Counted from the first letter of the stretch, positions 22,905 through 34,720 are shown. The stretch: 64,000 nucleotides of DNA from Sycon ciliatum (GCF_964019385.1 NC_088645.1:43985529-44049528); one strand, 5' to 3'. A program made the numbers and translations. The notes: generated by a model from the letters alone, not told the origin.

Positions 22905-23904
22905 ACTGAGGACATGCCCCCCCCCCTCTTCCTTCTCGGGTTTTCCTGAAATATACAATTTGAATTTTTCCACTCGACCATTCTGAAATACGTCCAAACT
23001 CATACCTGCGCAGCAAAGCTCGCCCCTCCGTGACGTCTCCTCAGCAATTTCTACTCCAACACTACTCCCAACGCCGCAGAACAAAGTGTATTGTTGACTC
23101 GGACAAGGAAAAGCAGTGGTGAGCACTTGTCACTCCAAACGACAAGCTTCTCCTTGCACCACCAACATTTTTCGATGCAACAGTTGATGCAAAAGTGACT
23201 GGATTTTTGCGTGTAGTGTTTGGAATTTACGGCAAGAGGAACGATGAAATCATGTGCCTTGTCACCCAAGAATGCCAGGTCTCGTAGATCAGGGTTCATC
23301 AGTTATTACAAGTCACCTTGATCAACCGCATGTTTACTTACATGGATTGCCCGTTGATCTAGATCGGATCAAGTGCCTCTTGATGTCCAAGAGCTGGTCG
23401 CGTTGTAGGCCTTCCAGCCAGGACTTTCCCACAACATGAAGCACAGGGACCAGAGTCACCAGAGCACGGTAAGTACAGGTCAAATCATGTAACGTCGTTG
23501 TTCATGACACAAGAAATCTACGCGCATGCCATACTTAATGCAACCAGTGTAGGCCGCGCGCTGGTCAACTCCAAGCGACCCCGATGGCATGCTCGATGGC
23601 CATTCCTTGCTCTTGCAGATCTACGTCGAGCATCAGCAAGCAAAGTAGCCACGGTTCCTGTTGAACCATGTTCGGGATGAGCGAGGTTAGTGTTAAAAAA
23701 TGCATACCTGTTCTTACTGCAAGAGGGAATTGACGGATGAGTGAAATTAAGCTGGTGAACTAGACATGTGACAAGCCATTGGCAGAACAAGAGCAGCGGA
23801 GACTTGCTCACTGGTGGTGAATAAGGCCTGTCTCAAAGCTTTAGATCCCACGAGACCACTTAGCAAATCACAAAACAGTCTTATGCAGTGTACTCCATTC
23901 ATAC
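22905..23904. other. Intron sequence, nothing recognised
   Basis: It contains a C run at about 22917-22926 and a TTGATC-rich stretch, but no domain, repeat family or RNA I can support. Confidence 0.35.
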
Positions 23905-24051
23905 CTTTGCAACCGTCAGTTGTAGAGTGGTACTGGTTAGCACTGGTACAAGAGTCACACTTTTCTCCAGTGTACCCTGGCTTGCATTGACAAATTCCTC
24001 TTCCATCAGCACAGCTGCTGCTCATTGATCCCTTTAGAGAACAATAGCAAG
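23905..24051 (-). CDS. Laminin-type EGF exon
   Basis: A 147-nt phase 1-1 exon (acceptor TTTCTGCAG, donor GTATG). It encodes CYCSLKGSMSSSCADGRGIC, QCKPGYTGEKCDSCTSANQY and DGCK. C-x-C...C...GxCxCxxGYxGxxCxxC is the laminin EGF pattern. It follows 25993-26517 in gene order. Confidence 0.85.
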
Positions 24052-24810
24052 CTGCAGAAAATAAAGAAAAAAGCACAAATTTTGCAGGTGCAATATAGAG
24101 TACAATTCTTGCAGACATGGCCAGAAAACGTCGAGTTTAAAGAATTTATTTTCCAAGATCGATTTTCGCGTTCAGCTCATCACCGAATAGTATGGGAGCT
24201 GAGGGTACAAAAAAGAAAAGTAAATTATTATGTCCGTTCCTGAAGGGAACTCACGACGGCCGCTAACACCCGGTAAACCCTGCTGAGGGTAAGGTATACG
24301 AAAAGGACATTTTAAAATTATTAAAAGAGTGAGAAGAAAGTAAGTGCTAAAGCATGACATAATAGCAGTAAGACAGTGCTAAAGAAAACTGGGAACTTGA
24401 ATTTGAAAATAATTATTATTTACTTATTTCATAAATTCTCTGGCTAGCTTCTGCCCTTTCTTGAATAACTGCTACATTACAATTTCGCAATAGGATTGTG
24501 TCTTTGGTTTGCTTGCATCCACTAAAATGCGAGGGCGAAGAAAGTGCTGAGTGATAATGGTGGTAGGTTTCTACACCATAACTCCTCGTCCGTCTGCTTG
24601 CACTCTGTTTCCTTGAAAATACAATTATTCGTGTTGCTTTGAACCCCTTGGTGGCTCAGAGTATGAATATGTCCCTACCAGTGTACAGTGAAAACTTGTC
24701 GATCGCAACCTGGGGTGACTCTGGCAACTTGGAAGATCAAAGGTCTATCGGCGCTAGAACCTTCTCGCAAATCAGTTTGAAATGAAAACAGTTTAGACCA
24801 ATGAGATTCT
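24052..24810. other. Intron sequence, nothing recognised
   Basis: AT-rich, with short AATAATTATTATT runs near 24405-24425. No coding or repeat call. Confidence 0.35.
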
Positions 24811-24819
24811 ATTGAAGCC

Positions 24820-24904
24820 CCCCCCCGCCCCCCCCCCCCCCCCACACACACACACATACACACACACGCACACACAAACATATGCACACAAACACACACC
24901 AACA
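24820..24904. repeat. Poly-C followed by (CA)n
   Basis: C-rich tract with single G and A interruptions at about 24820-24842, then CACACA with ATA/GCA variants. Confidence 0.9.
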
Positions 24905-25194
24905 CACACATCCAGGTGCAAAATGGTGTAATATAGTTTGAATGGCTGTGAAGGAGTTATTGGAGTTCAGGAGTGAAGTTTCCCAAATGTAGACTTGGCT
25001 GCGTTGCCATTTGCGGACAACAAGAGCAGTTATGGTTATAGTGCTGGCAAAGTCAACACCTGAGCATGAGCTTTGAACTCATTTTCGGTGCTTTTCCTCA
25101 CTCTCAGCCCACGCCGTCTCAAACAGCCTGGGTCATTGTCAAGGCATGTCAGTTCTCAGGCCTCACGTGAAAACAACTCGGCGATCTATGATTA

Positions 25195-25285
25195 ATTTTT
25201 GCTGCAATGAAGGGTAATTTGAAGCTGAAATAAAGCTGAAATGAAAGGTAATTTGAAGCTAAAATGAAGCTGAAATGAAGCTGGC
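25195..25285. repeat. Short imperfect tandem repeat (GAAGCTGAAAT)n
   Basis: Several degenerate copies of TTGAAGCTGAAATGAA-type units. Confidence 0.6.
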
Positions 25286-25992
25286 TTTAGAATTCCAAAT
25301 CGATCTTTTCCGCATGTCCTGTGGACCTGGTGATGAATTCCTGGCTATTGCAGTTCCGTCAGAAACGTCTCATCCTGGCCCACGAAATCAACATCATCGG
25401 CGTACGCGATATCCAGCGGTAGGTCATTGTCCACAGCAGGGCAAGATGGCAGCTCCTGTTGTAGGTCCCCAGAGAGCAGCCTCTAGGGAAATGTTGAAAC
25501 GCACTGGAGAGAGACCGTCCACTTGAGGGACTGATATTTCTGATCCACCAGGTGGGGTGTTTTTTTTGCTTTGCAGCTTCGAATTGTAATTAGACTGTAT
25601 TGTCATGTTATTAACTAGTCTCGCCATCGTCCTGTAACAGTCGGCATTCTTTGTTGTCGTGGGACTTGTGCACATTTAGGCTGCGCTCACCTTCCCCTCT
25701 TCGGTCCTACGTAGCCATGAACCTTCCAAGTTGGAAGGCTGTTGGTTTGCGCATTGGAGGTTTGTTAGAGCTAGGTGTCAGGTCGCTGAATTTCTCATTA
25801 GCCTGTCAGTTATGTGCCCTATTGTCGCATTTTCTGACTGTTCATCATCTTGCAACAGCCGTGGATAGTTGCTGAATAATTCGTTCTCATGTGGTTCTTC
25901 TCTTAAAAATATAGATAATAGTAAACTAACAGGCTTAGAACTCTGGATGGACAACTGTGAACACAAAGCAACATTAGTTCAAAAATGTTTAC

Positions 25993-26517
25993 CTTGGCAC
26001 TCTAAGTTGGAGTCAAAAGCCACGCACGGCGAGTTTGCCAGTGTAGTGTCTGGTAGGAAGTGACCGTTTGCACACACAGAGCATTGCCTTCCTCCATACC
26101 CAGGTTTGCATTTGCACTGTCCAGTAGCAACATTACAGTGGTTGTCATTAGCACCTTTAGAGCTACATTCACAAGGTATGCAGTCCTTTCCTGATTGGTA
26201 GTGGCCCAGACTACAAGACTGACATCTGTGACCGGAATATTTTTCCAAGCAATTACAAATACCACTACTCATGTCACATGTATTATTGGCTTGAGTAGTG
26301 TTAGCCACACAGGAACATGGGGTGCAGGAGTCTAGATGAGTAGACGCTGTGTAACTGCCATCAGAGCACACGTCACATTGTTTACCATCCACGTAGTTTT
26401 TGCAAAAACACACTCCAGTGTCAGAATCACAGCTCTCTGTTCCGTGTGCGTCGCAAGAACACCTTACACAGCTGATTCCATCACTTCCACGTCTGTAGAG
26501 ATTCGGACAGGGCACTA
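25993..26517 (-). CDS. Laminin-type EGF multi-module exon
   Basis: A 525-nt phase 1-1 exon (acceptor TTGTACAG, donor GTAAAC), the longest of the gene. At least three consecutive laminin EGF modules are visible: CSCDAHGTESCDSDTGVCFC, CSCVANTTQANNTC with GICNCLEKYSGHRC, and CECSSKGANDNHC with GQCKCKPGYGGRQC. Each has the eight-Cys laminin pattern. A single further module lies on the next exon (23905-24051). Laminin EGF rods form rigid spacers, which fits a stalk between CCP/lectin-like modules and NIDO-AMOP-VWD. Confidence 0.88.
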
Positions 26518-26724
26518 CTGTACAATTCCAAGCAAAGGTAAGAAAACAAAAGAAAAGCAGGCATGCAGAGTGGATGTCGCCAAGCACCATACCCACCAGC
26601 TTGAGCTGAATGTGTCGCCACAAGCTCCTGATATCCTTATGTGCTCTTTCCCATACTGTATCGTGCCAGTGTCGGATAAATTGCCACAGGCAGATCCGGA
26701 CAAGCAGCCAGCCTGGAATCACCT

Positions 26725-27765
26725 CATACCATCACCGGCAAACTGAGGTTGCATTTTTTCGGTCATTCCCGAATGGGCATGGAATGACGTCGGTGCCCAT
26801 CGCGGAATCGGAATGAGCGTAGCAAACAAACGCGCTGGCATGGATTCGAGAATCTGGCAAAAGCTTTGCGCCACTCTGGAAACGTACTACATGTACCTGT
26901 TGTTTGCACAAAATAATTGCAGCCTTGCAAAGGCTACAACAATCTACATGCCAGTCCTGGTAGTTGCTATGCTTCCGTAATTTCTGCATGTCCCTACGAC
27001 AGTCATGATGAAGGAGCGGCCAAACACGGCGCAGGTCAACGAGCGATCGCAACTAGGGTGCCTACAGGCGGCATTTGGCCGCTACTTCATCATGTTATAC
27101 GACCTCGTGTCAGTCACAGAAACGTCTCGAGCTCTCGTGTTTATTTGACAGAGACGAGGCACTGTTGTAAGAAGACGTGAAGTGGCAGGCTTGGTGCCTC
27201 TTTGGATCACTTTGTTCTGGCTCGCCTCCCTGTGATTCTAGAGGCCCTGCTCGACGAAGATGAAGAGCTGAGGTAAGAGGGCATATTTCCAGTTCATCAG
27301 CGATCCCGGGCGAACATTTTTCAGGCAGCGAAGGGTGAAAATACCACGAACTAGTTACTATGCCATCCCCGAGATTACAGCACCTGCCTATACCCTGGGC
27401 GATGTCCGCCAACATTTCTGTATATTGATAATCTCGTTTGAAGTTTTGATGGGGAGGTATGCAGCAACGACGAACTTCACGAAGCCCCTCCGCACATTTT
27501 CATTCCGCTCGGAATGAGACCTCATTCCAATTTTTCTTAGGAATCGCCAGAATCGATTCTGCCCCCTTCATTCCACGACCGGAATCGGAATTGCACCGAA
27601 CAAACGCTGTCCAGTGCATCAAACAAACGCTCCGGAATCAAAACAAGGCGGAATGACTTTGGAATGGTGTCGGAATGGCACCGAACAAACACAACATGAG
27701 AGTGACTGGTGCTCTGCTCATACCATCACCGACAACCTGAGAGTGACTGGTGCTCTGCTCATGTT
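26725..27765. repeat. About 1-kb segment bounded by imperfect direct repeats
   Basis: CATACCATCACCGGCAAACT at about 26727 and CATACCATCACCGACAACCT at about 27721 bracket sequence whose two ends carry inverse-looking GGAATGACnTxGGnnTGG and AACAAACGC/CACC blocks. An adjacent duplication of GAGAGTGACTGGTGCTCTGC lies at about 27702 and 27740. It looks like an insertion with terminal structure, but no transposase was recognised. Confidence 0.45.
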
Positions 27766-27769
27766 TGGT

Positions 27770-28660
27770 GCTAGCCACCTATATGTATCACACTGACCAG
27801 CCATCAGTGGGTCCAAATATGTCAGTGATCCTCATCATATGCCGCGATATCTAGTCTACTGCCAGCTACACTGCTAATGGATGATTCATACGTGGCTCCT
27901 TCGATTAATAGTAATGCATCTATGCTATCCACACCAGTCCAAATCAGCAACAACAAAAATGTTTTAGGACCAAACGTTTTCGTTCGCTTGAAAATAATCG
28001 CAGACGTTTGCAATTTGTTCAATAGTAATTATTATTTTGAAAACATTCTAGCAATCGTCGCCCTATAGTGCGCTCTTTCTGATTGATAATGCTCCAAAAT
28101 ATAGTCTGGACAAAACAGTCCGGATTTACCTTGAATTGCTCAAGAAAGGGTGATGCGATTCATATCTCACATGCGTGTATCTCAAGGAGTACAAGTGACG
28201 GCTATGACAAATTCATTCATATTACGTGTTGGATAGGGATCTCAATCAGGGAATGTTGTTCAAACGGTTGGTAGAATGCCCATATTGGTTTGCAAGATGT
28301 AATAATTTCAAAGCAAAGCAAGCTTTCTTTTCTGCACACGTCACATAAAGTATTCATCAACTGTTTGGACCTAATGGTCCAATCTGGGGGTAGGCATGAT
28401 GAACTGGAGCATGATAGACCAGGGGTATGATGGGCAAGAAGGAGAAGAGGGGGGGGGACATTTGTGGGCCAATTTAGTGACTTTAAGTGACACAACAAAG
28501 AGATCATGTTTTAAGCGTTTCAGTGGGGGTACCCGAATGTGTAAGTGGCTGCAATGGAGTTTATGAGTGTGTAGAAATGTCCATAATTTGCCAACTACAT
28601 GTAGAAGACTACAATGCTAAACCAGGGTGGATAAGGTACGCAAAAACGGAGAAGGAGAAA
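27770..28660. other. Intron sequence, nothing recognised
   Basis: A G run lies at about 28449-28458. No coding block or repeat family can be supported. Confidence 0.35.
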
Positions 28661-28667
28661 CACATAC

Positions 28668-28703
28668 CTTTGTTAGCTTGCGATTGATCTTGGGACATGG
28701 AGC
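28668..28703 (-). CDS. Possible 36-nt linker exon
   Basis: A phase 1-1 mini-exon with an AATCCTAG acceptor and a GTATGTG donor encodes SMSQDQSQANK. It is compatible in phase with both neighbours but has no domain content, so it may be a chance splice pair. Confidence 0.3.
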
Positions 28704-29033
28704 CTAGGATTCAAAGAGAAGAGAAGGATAGTAAGAAGAGACCGTCTGTGAACATCTAGACAGTGGCGTTGTCGAGAGAATTTGAAACATTAAAGCTGTG
28801 AGTCTGATTATTAATTTTCGAAAAGGAGTACGAAAAATACGAGCACTTCAGTCATCACACTCAGGAACTACTACAATGTAATCACAGAGGCAAACACATT
28901 ATGCTAGCACGAAAGGACAGAACTGTCACGAAGAGCGGAATATATTATAGCGCCCATATCTACTTCAAATCGATAATTTAAAGGTTTTCGAGGGGACAAC
29001 AACCCAATGGTGCATGTGTTAAATGTTCAAATC

Positions 29034-29105
29034 GCCCTGCCTACACCTACTGCCCTGCCTACACCTACTGCCCTGCCTACACCTACTGCCCTGCCTACAC
29101 CTACT
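29034..29105. repeat. 18-bp minisatellite (CTGCCCTGCCTACACCTA)n
   Basis: Four near-perfect head-to-tail units. Confidence 0.95.
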
Positions 29106-29308
29106 GCATTGCTGAAATACAAAATGAATTAGTAGAAATTGAAGGCGAAGGGTGAATGTCCGCTCGTGGTCTCCCCAGCTCCCACGTCCGCCCACACTCA
29201 GGACTCTTGAAGGCGACTTTAGGCTTATTTGTACTGTAGTATTGAAAACAACAAATCTTCAGACATGATAATGTGGACGGAATCAACACTGGCCAGACGC
29301 ATCTTTTA

Positions 29309-29483
29309 CATTAAAACCTGGTTTAAGCGACCACCACACGGTGCAAGCAAAAGTGGTCGTTAAAGCCAGGTGGTCTTTAGAACCAGGTCCCACAATGTCT
29401 GTGTAGAACTGTCGGTGGATAGAAAAAACGATTAAGAGCACGTGGTCGCTAAACACAGAGATCACTTACACCCGGTTTTACTG
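29309..29483. mobile_element. MITE, TIR CA(G/T)TAAAACC, TA duplication
   Basis: The left end CATTAAAACCTGGTTTAAGC and the right end inverse CAGTAAAACCGGGTGTAAG are flanked by TA on both sides. Sub-terminal GCGACCAC/GTGGTCGC blocks are inverted and repeated. Non-autonomous Tc1/mariner-type element, 175 bp. Confidence 0.75.
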
Positions 29484-29734
29484 TACTTCGGGTGTGATTC
29501 ACCTTTGGTTATATCAAGAGTTCATAACCCCCAAGAGTGTGCAACTACCTGCACAACCTCTATGCAGTGATGTGAAGTTCTGCCGTTGCAGGCCCCGTAG
29601 CTGGAGTTGCACACTCTTGGCGGTAATGAACTCTTGGTTATATAAATAACGGCTTGCTCCTCGCCATCAGTAGCACCATTGAAGTATGAAGCAACTACTA
29701 CTACTGAGATAGACACTACAGTAGAGTGCTGCAG

Positions 29735-29806
29735 TGTCTAGTTATAACATAAGTCACATTCTCAGTTTCATGTCTAGTTATAACATAAGTCACATTCTCA
29801 GTTTCA
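29735..29806. repeat. 36-bp tandem duplication
   Basis: TGTCTAGTTATAACATAAGT... appears twice in direct, essentially perfect tandem. Confidence 0.9.
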
Positions 29807-30119
29807 TTCAGTTGCCAATCTTCAGTTGCCTGTCGTATCGTCGCATCGTGTTTAAAGTGCACTTGCCTCTTTCAAGCATATACTGTGCAATAATCTTCAC
29901 ACCACAGTCTGGAACTACTGGAAGAATTGATTGGATGATTACGTACTGCCCTGTATAACTAAACAAGCAATTCGGAGACAGCAGTTTTAATTTAAGAATA
30001 AAGTTCACAAATTATAACCATTTATAACTGTTGCTTTTCACCGCATAAAAACTCGGATGTTTGGGGACCAGACCATCGCTCTACTTCAACACAATGAGAT
30101 ATGGTCATAGACTACTTAC

Positions 30120-30251
30120 TGCTACAGCGTTCGATTGTCTGCGTTCCCATGCACACAGGCTGCGGGTGGATGTATTCATAGCCCTGATCACATGTCACTA
30201 TACCGCTCTCGGATATGCTGCTGATATGATCATTAGATTGACGAGCACAAG
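30120..30251 (-). CDS. Short CCP-like exon, 132 nt (second of two)
   Basis: Phase 1-1 exon (acceptor CTTTCTAG, donor GTAAGTAG). It encodes CARQSNDHISSISESGIVTC, DQGYEYIHPQPVC and GTQTIERC. The four-Cys order and the CxxGYEYIHxQPVC block match 41268-41399, also 132 nt (CNRTAGDHILNISFDGMVTC, ETGFEYLHSQPVC, GTRTVKDC). Both are about 12 codons shorter than the other CCP exons here (165-168 nt) and lack the usual Trp; they look like a divergent CCP subtype. Confidence 0.65.
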
Positions 30252-31070
30252 CTAGAAAGCGGAAGAACAACGCCAACACAGACCATAAAAATGAGGGAGA
30301 AGGAAAGTAATTCGCACCAAATAAACTGGTGGGAAAAACCGTGCCGATTGTTTTTTAGGCAGTGATGGAGAAAGTAAAAGGAGAAAGAAAGAAAAAGGAA
30401 GCGACCGCCACTGTTGGCCAATGCCTGGGCTTGAGCGGAAATAGTGGAGGCTAAAAAGCTCTTTAAGAAGAAGACGGAGAAGAAGAAGAATGCCGTCAGT
30501 ATCCCAGTATGAAAACCTTCTACTGTTTGGGATGTGTTCGTCAAGTCAGGACGTTAAGCAATCGCACCGGTTGCTAAGATTCTATGCATGGCAAGGCATC
30601 AGCTGGGCCCCAATGAAGAACTTTCTATAAAGAAACTCAAGCTGCCTGCCGACGGAAACAATGACTCTTGTAAGAACTAATTTCTGCTACATTGTATTGT
30701 ATTGTATTACATGGCAAGCCAAACGGGCAATCATGCCCAATGTTATGATGATTATGGAAAGGGAGAAAGGATTATGAACTATGTTAGTTATCCTGGATTA
30801 TGGGCAGTGAAGAAACAGTGAGTCTAGAAATCTCTCCTTAGATCATTTTAACATTGGTAATGATATTAGACTTTCAATGGACGTGAGAGTTAAGATGTGC
30901 TAGGGCAGGCAAACTAGAGGGGAATGCAAGGCTGTGAGATTCCGAAGTACATCTATTCTGTGTTTGCTTTATGTAATGCATTGCAAATCCAAGGACATTC
31001 ATCCCCAAACGGATAAAATCTAAGATAACCATAGCAGGTACAGAACAAGTACTCGCAAAAGCCAGGTCTA
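30252..31070. other. Intron sequence, low-complexity patches only
   Basis: A-rich/AGAAG-rich stretch (about 30370-30490) and (TTGTA)n at about 30692-30711. No coding or structural call. Confidence 0.4.
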
Positions 31071-31073
31071 ACA

Positions 31074-31952
31074 TTAAAGGGGAAGTATACCCTAAAATCA
31101 AATTTTCACCAGTTGTAGTCTTCGGGGTGCTGAGTCGAATGGTCTTGGTCCGAGGAAGCTGAGACGCTCCCTTCCTACTTGAATCCCAATCGAACTCGCG
31201 CACTTCCACCGAAACTGGGTGACTGCGCCCTACTAGATGGGGATTTGTATGCAAAATGTCACTAAAAGCGCCATTTCGTTCTTATAAAAGCACGGATGAC
31301 CGCGATTGGCCCATATGTTGTAGTCTTTTGGACGCTGAGTCGACTGGTTTTGGTCCGAAAAGGCTGCAATGCAGCGTTCCTCCTTTATTCCCAATCGAAC
31401 ATGGTTGAACAAGCGGTCACGTGCTCCTGCGTACACCAGTCACCTGGTCACCGTGCCTGCAGGGTACAACTTACTAGCCTGTTTGACCTTTTTTGGGTGC
31501 AGTCCTGTCACTCGAGTTGAACTCGAGTTGAACCTTGGTGTGAAAGTACATGTAAGTTGTCGCCTGCTGGCGCGGTGACCAGGTGATTTGGGCACCCAGG
31601 AGCACGTGACCACTTGTTCAACCACGTTCGATTGGGAATAAAGGAGGAACGCTGGATCGCAGCCTTTTCGGACCAAAACCAGTCGACTCAGCGTCCAAAA
31701 GACTACAACATATGGGCCAATCGCGGTCATCCGTGCTTTTATAAGAACGAAATGGCGCTTTTAGTGACATTTTGCATACAAATCCCCATCTAGTAGGGCG
31801 CAGTCACTCAGTTTCGGTGGAAGTGCGCGAGTTCGATTGGGATTCAAGTAGGAAGGGAGCGTCGCAGCTTCCTCGGACCAAGACCATTCGACTCAACACC
31901 CAGAAGACTACAACTGGTGAAAATTTGATTTTAGGGTATACTTCCCCTTTAA
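31074..31952. mobile_element. Long-palindrome foldback DNA element, 879 bp
   Basis: The left end TTAAAGGGGAAGTATACCCT and the right end, its exact inverse, continue as near-perfect inverted arms of about 430 nt meeting near 31510. No protein is encoded. Both termini include TTAA, which could be the target duplication (piggyBac-like TTAA) or part of the TIR. A half copy is at 19480-19960. Confidence 0.85.
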
Positions 31953-32080
31953 CTTTGAATTATCCATTCCTTTGTATGGACATTATATAGGCAGAAATCA
32001 GTGCACAGAAATTGCTTGAAACAAGCAGCATGTGCAAAAAACTCCATGGTCGTATCATCATTAACACATGCCATACTTAC

Positions 32081-32308
32081 TAAGTTCACACATCACGCCT
32101 AGAAGACCAACTTGAGGCGCGTTAGGATTTGTTCCGAGAACCCAAGCATTTACATTCTGGACGCATTTAGCTGTTTTTGCGGTGATGACCCTGGCGTTTT
32201 GCCTTTTGCAGATGAGCTGAGCTGTTAAATATTTGAATTTTACTCCCGTTGTAGTTTCTCTGATGATCACACCAGAGCAGTACCTGTGTCCGGTAAGCAG
32301 ATTTTCAC
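32081..32308 (-). CDS. Lectin-like cysteine-module exon
   Basis: A 228-nt phase 1-1 exon (acceptor TGTTTGCAG, donor GTAAGTATG). It encodes GHRYCSGVIIRETTTGVKFK, YLTAQLICKRQNARVITAKT, AKCVQNVNAWVLGTNPN and GLLGVMCEL. The AQxxCxxxxARVhTA...W.LG pattern resembles the first half of a C-type lectin-like fold, but the family is not certain. It lies between CCP modules. Confidence 0.5.
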
Positions 32309-32528
32309 CTGCAAACAAACCGCACAGGTATTCAAATATTCAAAAGTTGAGGGAATGGAAAAGGGAAAGGTCTGACCACAAATGACTGTCAACATCAGGA
32401 AACGAACCAGTGAACCAGGCATCAGCTAGTATTCAGGCTCCAGAACAATTTACTGGAGCCTCAGTGAACCTTGTGCATATATTGCAGGGCTTGATCACTG
32501 CAATGAACAATTGCGTGCTCAAACTTAC

Positions 32529-32696
32529 TAATACACTCTGGCACCGATGTCAATGCCCCATTAGCTTTGCAATACTGTGTGGAATTTCCCAGCATCCAAT
32601 AATTGCTGTTACAAGTGTATTGCACGGACTGTTGATAGATAACAGATGACTTGTCTTTGTGACCATTGGCAATTGCGGGTGTCCTGCAGGTGATGA
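32529..32696 (-). CDS. CCP/Sushi exon
   Basis: A 168-nt phase 1-1 exon (acceptor GTGTACCAG, donor GTAAGTTTG). It encodes ITCRTPAIANGHKDKSSVIY, QSVQYTCNSNYWMLG, STQYC, GALTSVPEC. The four Cys and the xVxYxCxxxYxxxG block are canonical. Confidence 0.82.
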
Positions 32697-33011
32697 CTGG
32701 TACACAGAATCAGGGATAAGAAGGGAATACACATAGTACGGATTAGAGAGTTGTACTTTGCTGAGCACAGTGAAACATCATACTTAACAATGTTCCTATA
32801 ACAACAACACAATACACAATACAGGAACAGGTGGATTATGACATGTTTTTTTTGCCATTTTATGTTAACAGTTTTTTTGACATGGTGGATTAGGAACTAC
32901 AGTCGACCCCACTTCTAGCAAACTATGTCAAAGAGAATGTCGGGATAATAGTGAACCATCATCCATATCCCTGTCGAACTCATTCAAAATTGATCCTGTT
33001 AAGCGAGCAGT

Positions 33012-33645
33012 TGTCACTCCTCATCAGTCGAGCTTGAGTGGACTGAGGAAGATTGTGCCCGAAAAGCACCACTTATATGCTGCTTTCGAGGTCAAACCAT
33101 CACCAGGGATACAAACTTACAGAGACGCTTTGTTTGATGCTTTGTTTCCAGAGAGACACGTACCTTGTGAAGCTCCAGGTAGCAGTGTGAGTCTGAGTCA
33201 TTAATGGATTTGTGCTAAACCAACGTTGGGAGCCAGTAGCTATTCACAACTCTCTCTCACCTCCAATAACTAGTCCCCGTGAGGGACAACAATAGGAACT
33301 TAGAAGTTGAGACTTCATCAATATTAGTTATGCAGTTGTTTGTTCCAACTAGGAACACACGCTTCTTGCCAACAATTAACACTTGACTAACTCACCACTG
33401 CCATCCGGAGCACACGAGGAGCATGTCGCACCTTCCACTTGGCAAACCTGCAGGAAAGCGCCACTCCCTGCTCAATACACAGTGTTTCGGGGAATCCACC
33501 CCTCATCAGTTGCGCTTGAGTAGGCTGAGGAAGATTGTGACTGAAAAGCACCTCTCTGCATCTCTGTAAGTTTGTACCACTGGTGATGGTTTGGCCTGGA
33601 GAGCCATAATTATATAAGTGGTGCTTTTCAGGCAAAATGCCAAGC
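33012..33645. repeat. Mosaic of direct and inverted repeats
   Basis: CCTCATCAGT..GAGCTTGAGT..GAGGAAGATTGTG..GAAAAGCACC at about 33018-33070 recurs in direct orientation at about 33502-33552. The adjoining ACCATCACCAGxGxTACAAA segment (about 33097) and AAAAGCACCACTTATAT (about 33062) recur inverted at about 33570-33632. This suggests nested or rearranged copies of one element. Confidence 0.6.
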
Positions 33646-33812
33646 AGTTTTTAATCATGGCGTTTAAACTGAGTGCACCACCCGGACCACATAACCATCC
33701 ACTAGTCGTTGAAATACCGACAAAGGTTTGAACTGAGTGTACAACCCGAACCATTTAATCATCCACAAGCCGTTGAAAAATACCGACAAAGGGCGATAAA
33801 CCTGTCACTTAC

Positions 33813-33977
33813 TATTACATGTGGGTACTTGCAAAACACCATTATGGTTGCATGTGGCTGATGCGGATCCGTCCAGTCGGTAGCCGGTGTCACATGTAAA
33901 GGTAACATTATGAAGATACGGGATGATGGTCTTGTCACTTGTTCCATGGACAAGTGTTGGAACAGTGCAATTGATAA
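33813..33977 (-). CDS. CCP/Sushi exon
   Basis: A 165-nt phase 1-1 exon (acceptor TCTCGCAG, donor GTAAGTG). It encodes INCTVPTLVHGTSDKTIIPY, HNVTFTCDTGYRLDGSASA, TCNHNGVLQVPTC. Canonical CCP with all four cysteines. Confidence 0.85.
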
Positions 33978-34647
33978 CTGCGAGAAAACAGGATGAATGA
34001 AAAGGAGGTGAGAGTATACAATTAGATGGTCCTCTTTTCTTCTTATAAATTAATCCTTGGCTCTTCACCCGAGTCTTATTGTTATTCTGAGTTATTGACC
34101 TAATGATGTCAACTTGGCCAAGGATGGCCTCCTTTTGCAAGATGGATACGCTGGCTCTGGCATCTAGTTCCCTCACAAAGTCAGCAATCAAGGGGGTTAA
34201 TCCACCTAATGTCCCCCTCCCCCCCCCCCCCTCCCTCCCACCCCGCAATCACTGCCATCTGTCGTCTTGATATTTCTGTATCTTTTCCACGGATTTTTGG
34301 CAGATGTTCCTATCCAGAGGAACACTTACGTCCACAGGCAATGTTTTATCTTTTTTGGATAACTATGGTCGGGTCTCTTTGTTCCAATGGACGCTGCTGT
34401 TGGTAAAGGCACGTATTATTATTATTACGAAGTAGTGGTAGTCTTTTTCCCTCCCCCAGGGGGCCAACCACGGTCAGTTTCTGGAAACTACCAGAGGTGA
34501 AAGAAAGTGATTAAATTTGGAAAGGATTGGGAGAACTTCAAATTCAAAGGATCAGTGAAAAAGACCCAAGTGCCATCAGTATGTGTGGCACGTGTTGTGA
34601 GCTGCCTTTGGAGTGAACATCTTGTCAGCGCCTTCTAGGTTCAGCCT

Positions 34648-34720
34648 GGTCCCATAGCTCAGTGGTTAGAGCATTGCTCATGACAAGCAGGGTCCCAGGT
34701 TCGAGTCCTGGTGGGTCTGG
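34648..34720 (+). ncRNA. tRNA-like sequence, probably the head of a tRNA-derived SINE
   Basis: Box A TAGCTCAGTGG (34655-34665) and a perfect box B GGTTCGAGTCC (34698-34708) are correctly spaced. The D-stem (GCTC/GAGC) and T-stem (CCAGG/CCTGG) pair. A good tRNA is unlikely: the acceptor has a T.T mismatch and G.T wobble, and the anticodon loop CATGACA lacks U33. A T-rich run follows. A box-B-bearing relative lies inverted at 35121-35157, pointing to a SINE family. Confidence 0.6.

Noticed and set aside
25640-25790. Death-domain fragment (NLPSWKAVGLRIGG-like)
   Set aside because: Only about 20 residues resemble one helix and the sequence is in a dispersed repeat.
34648-34720. Functional tRNA gene
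   Set aside because: Acceptor mismatch and no U33 in the anticodon loop; a related inverted fragment nearby points to a SINE.
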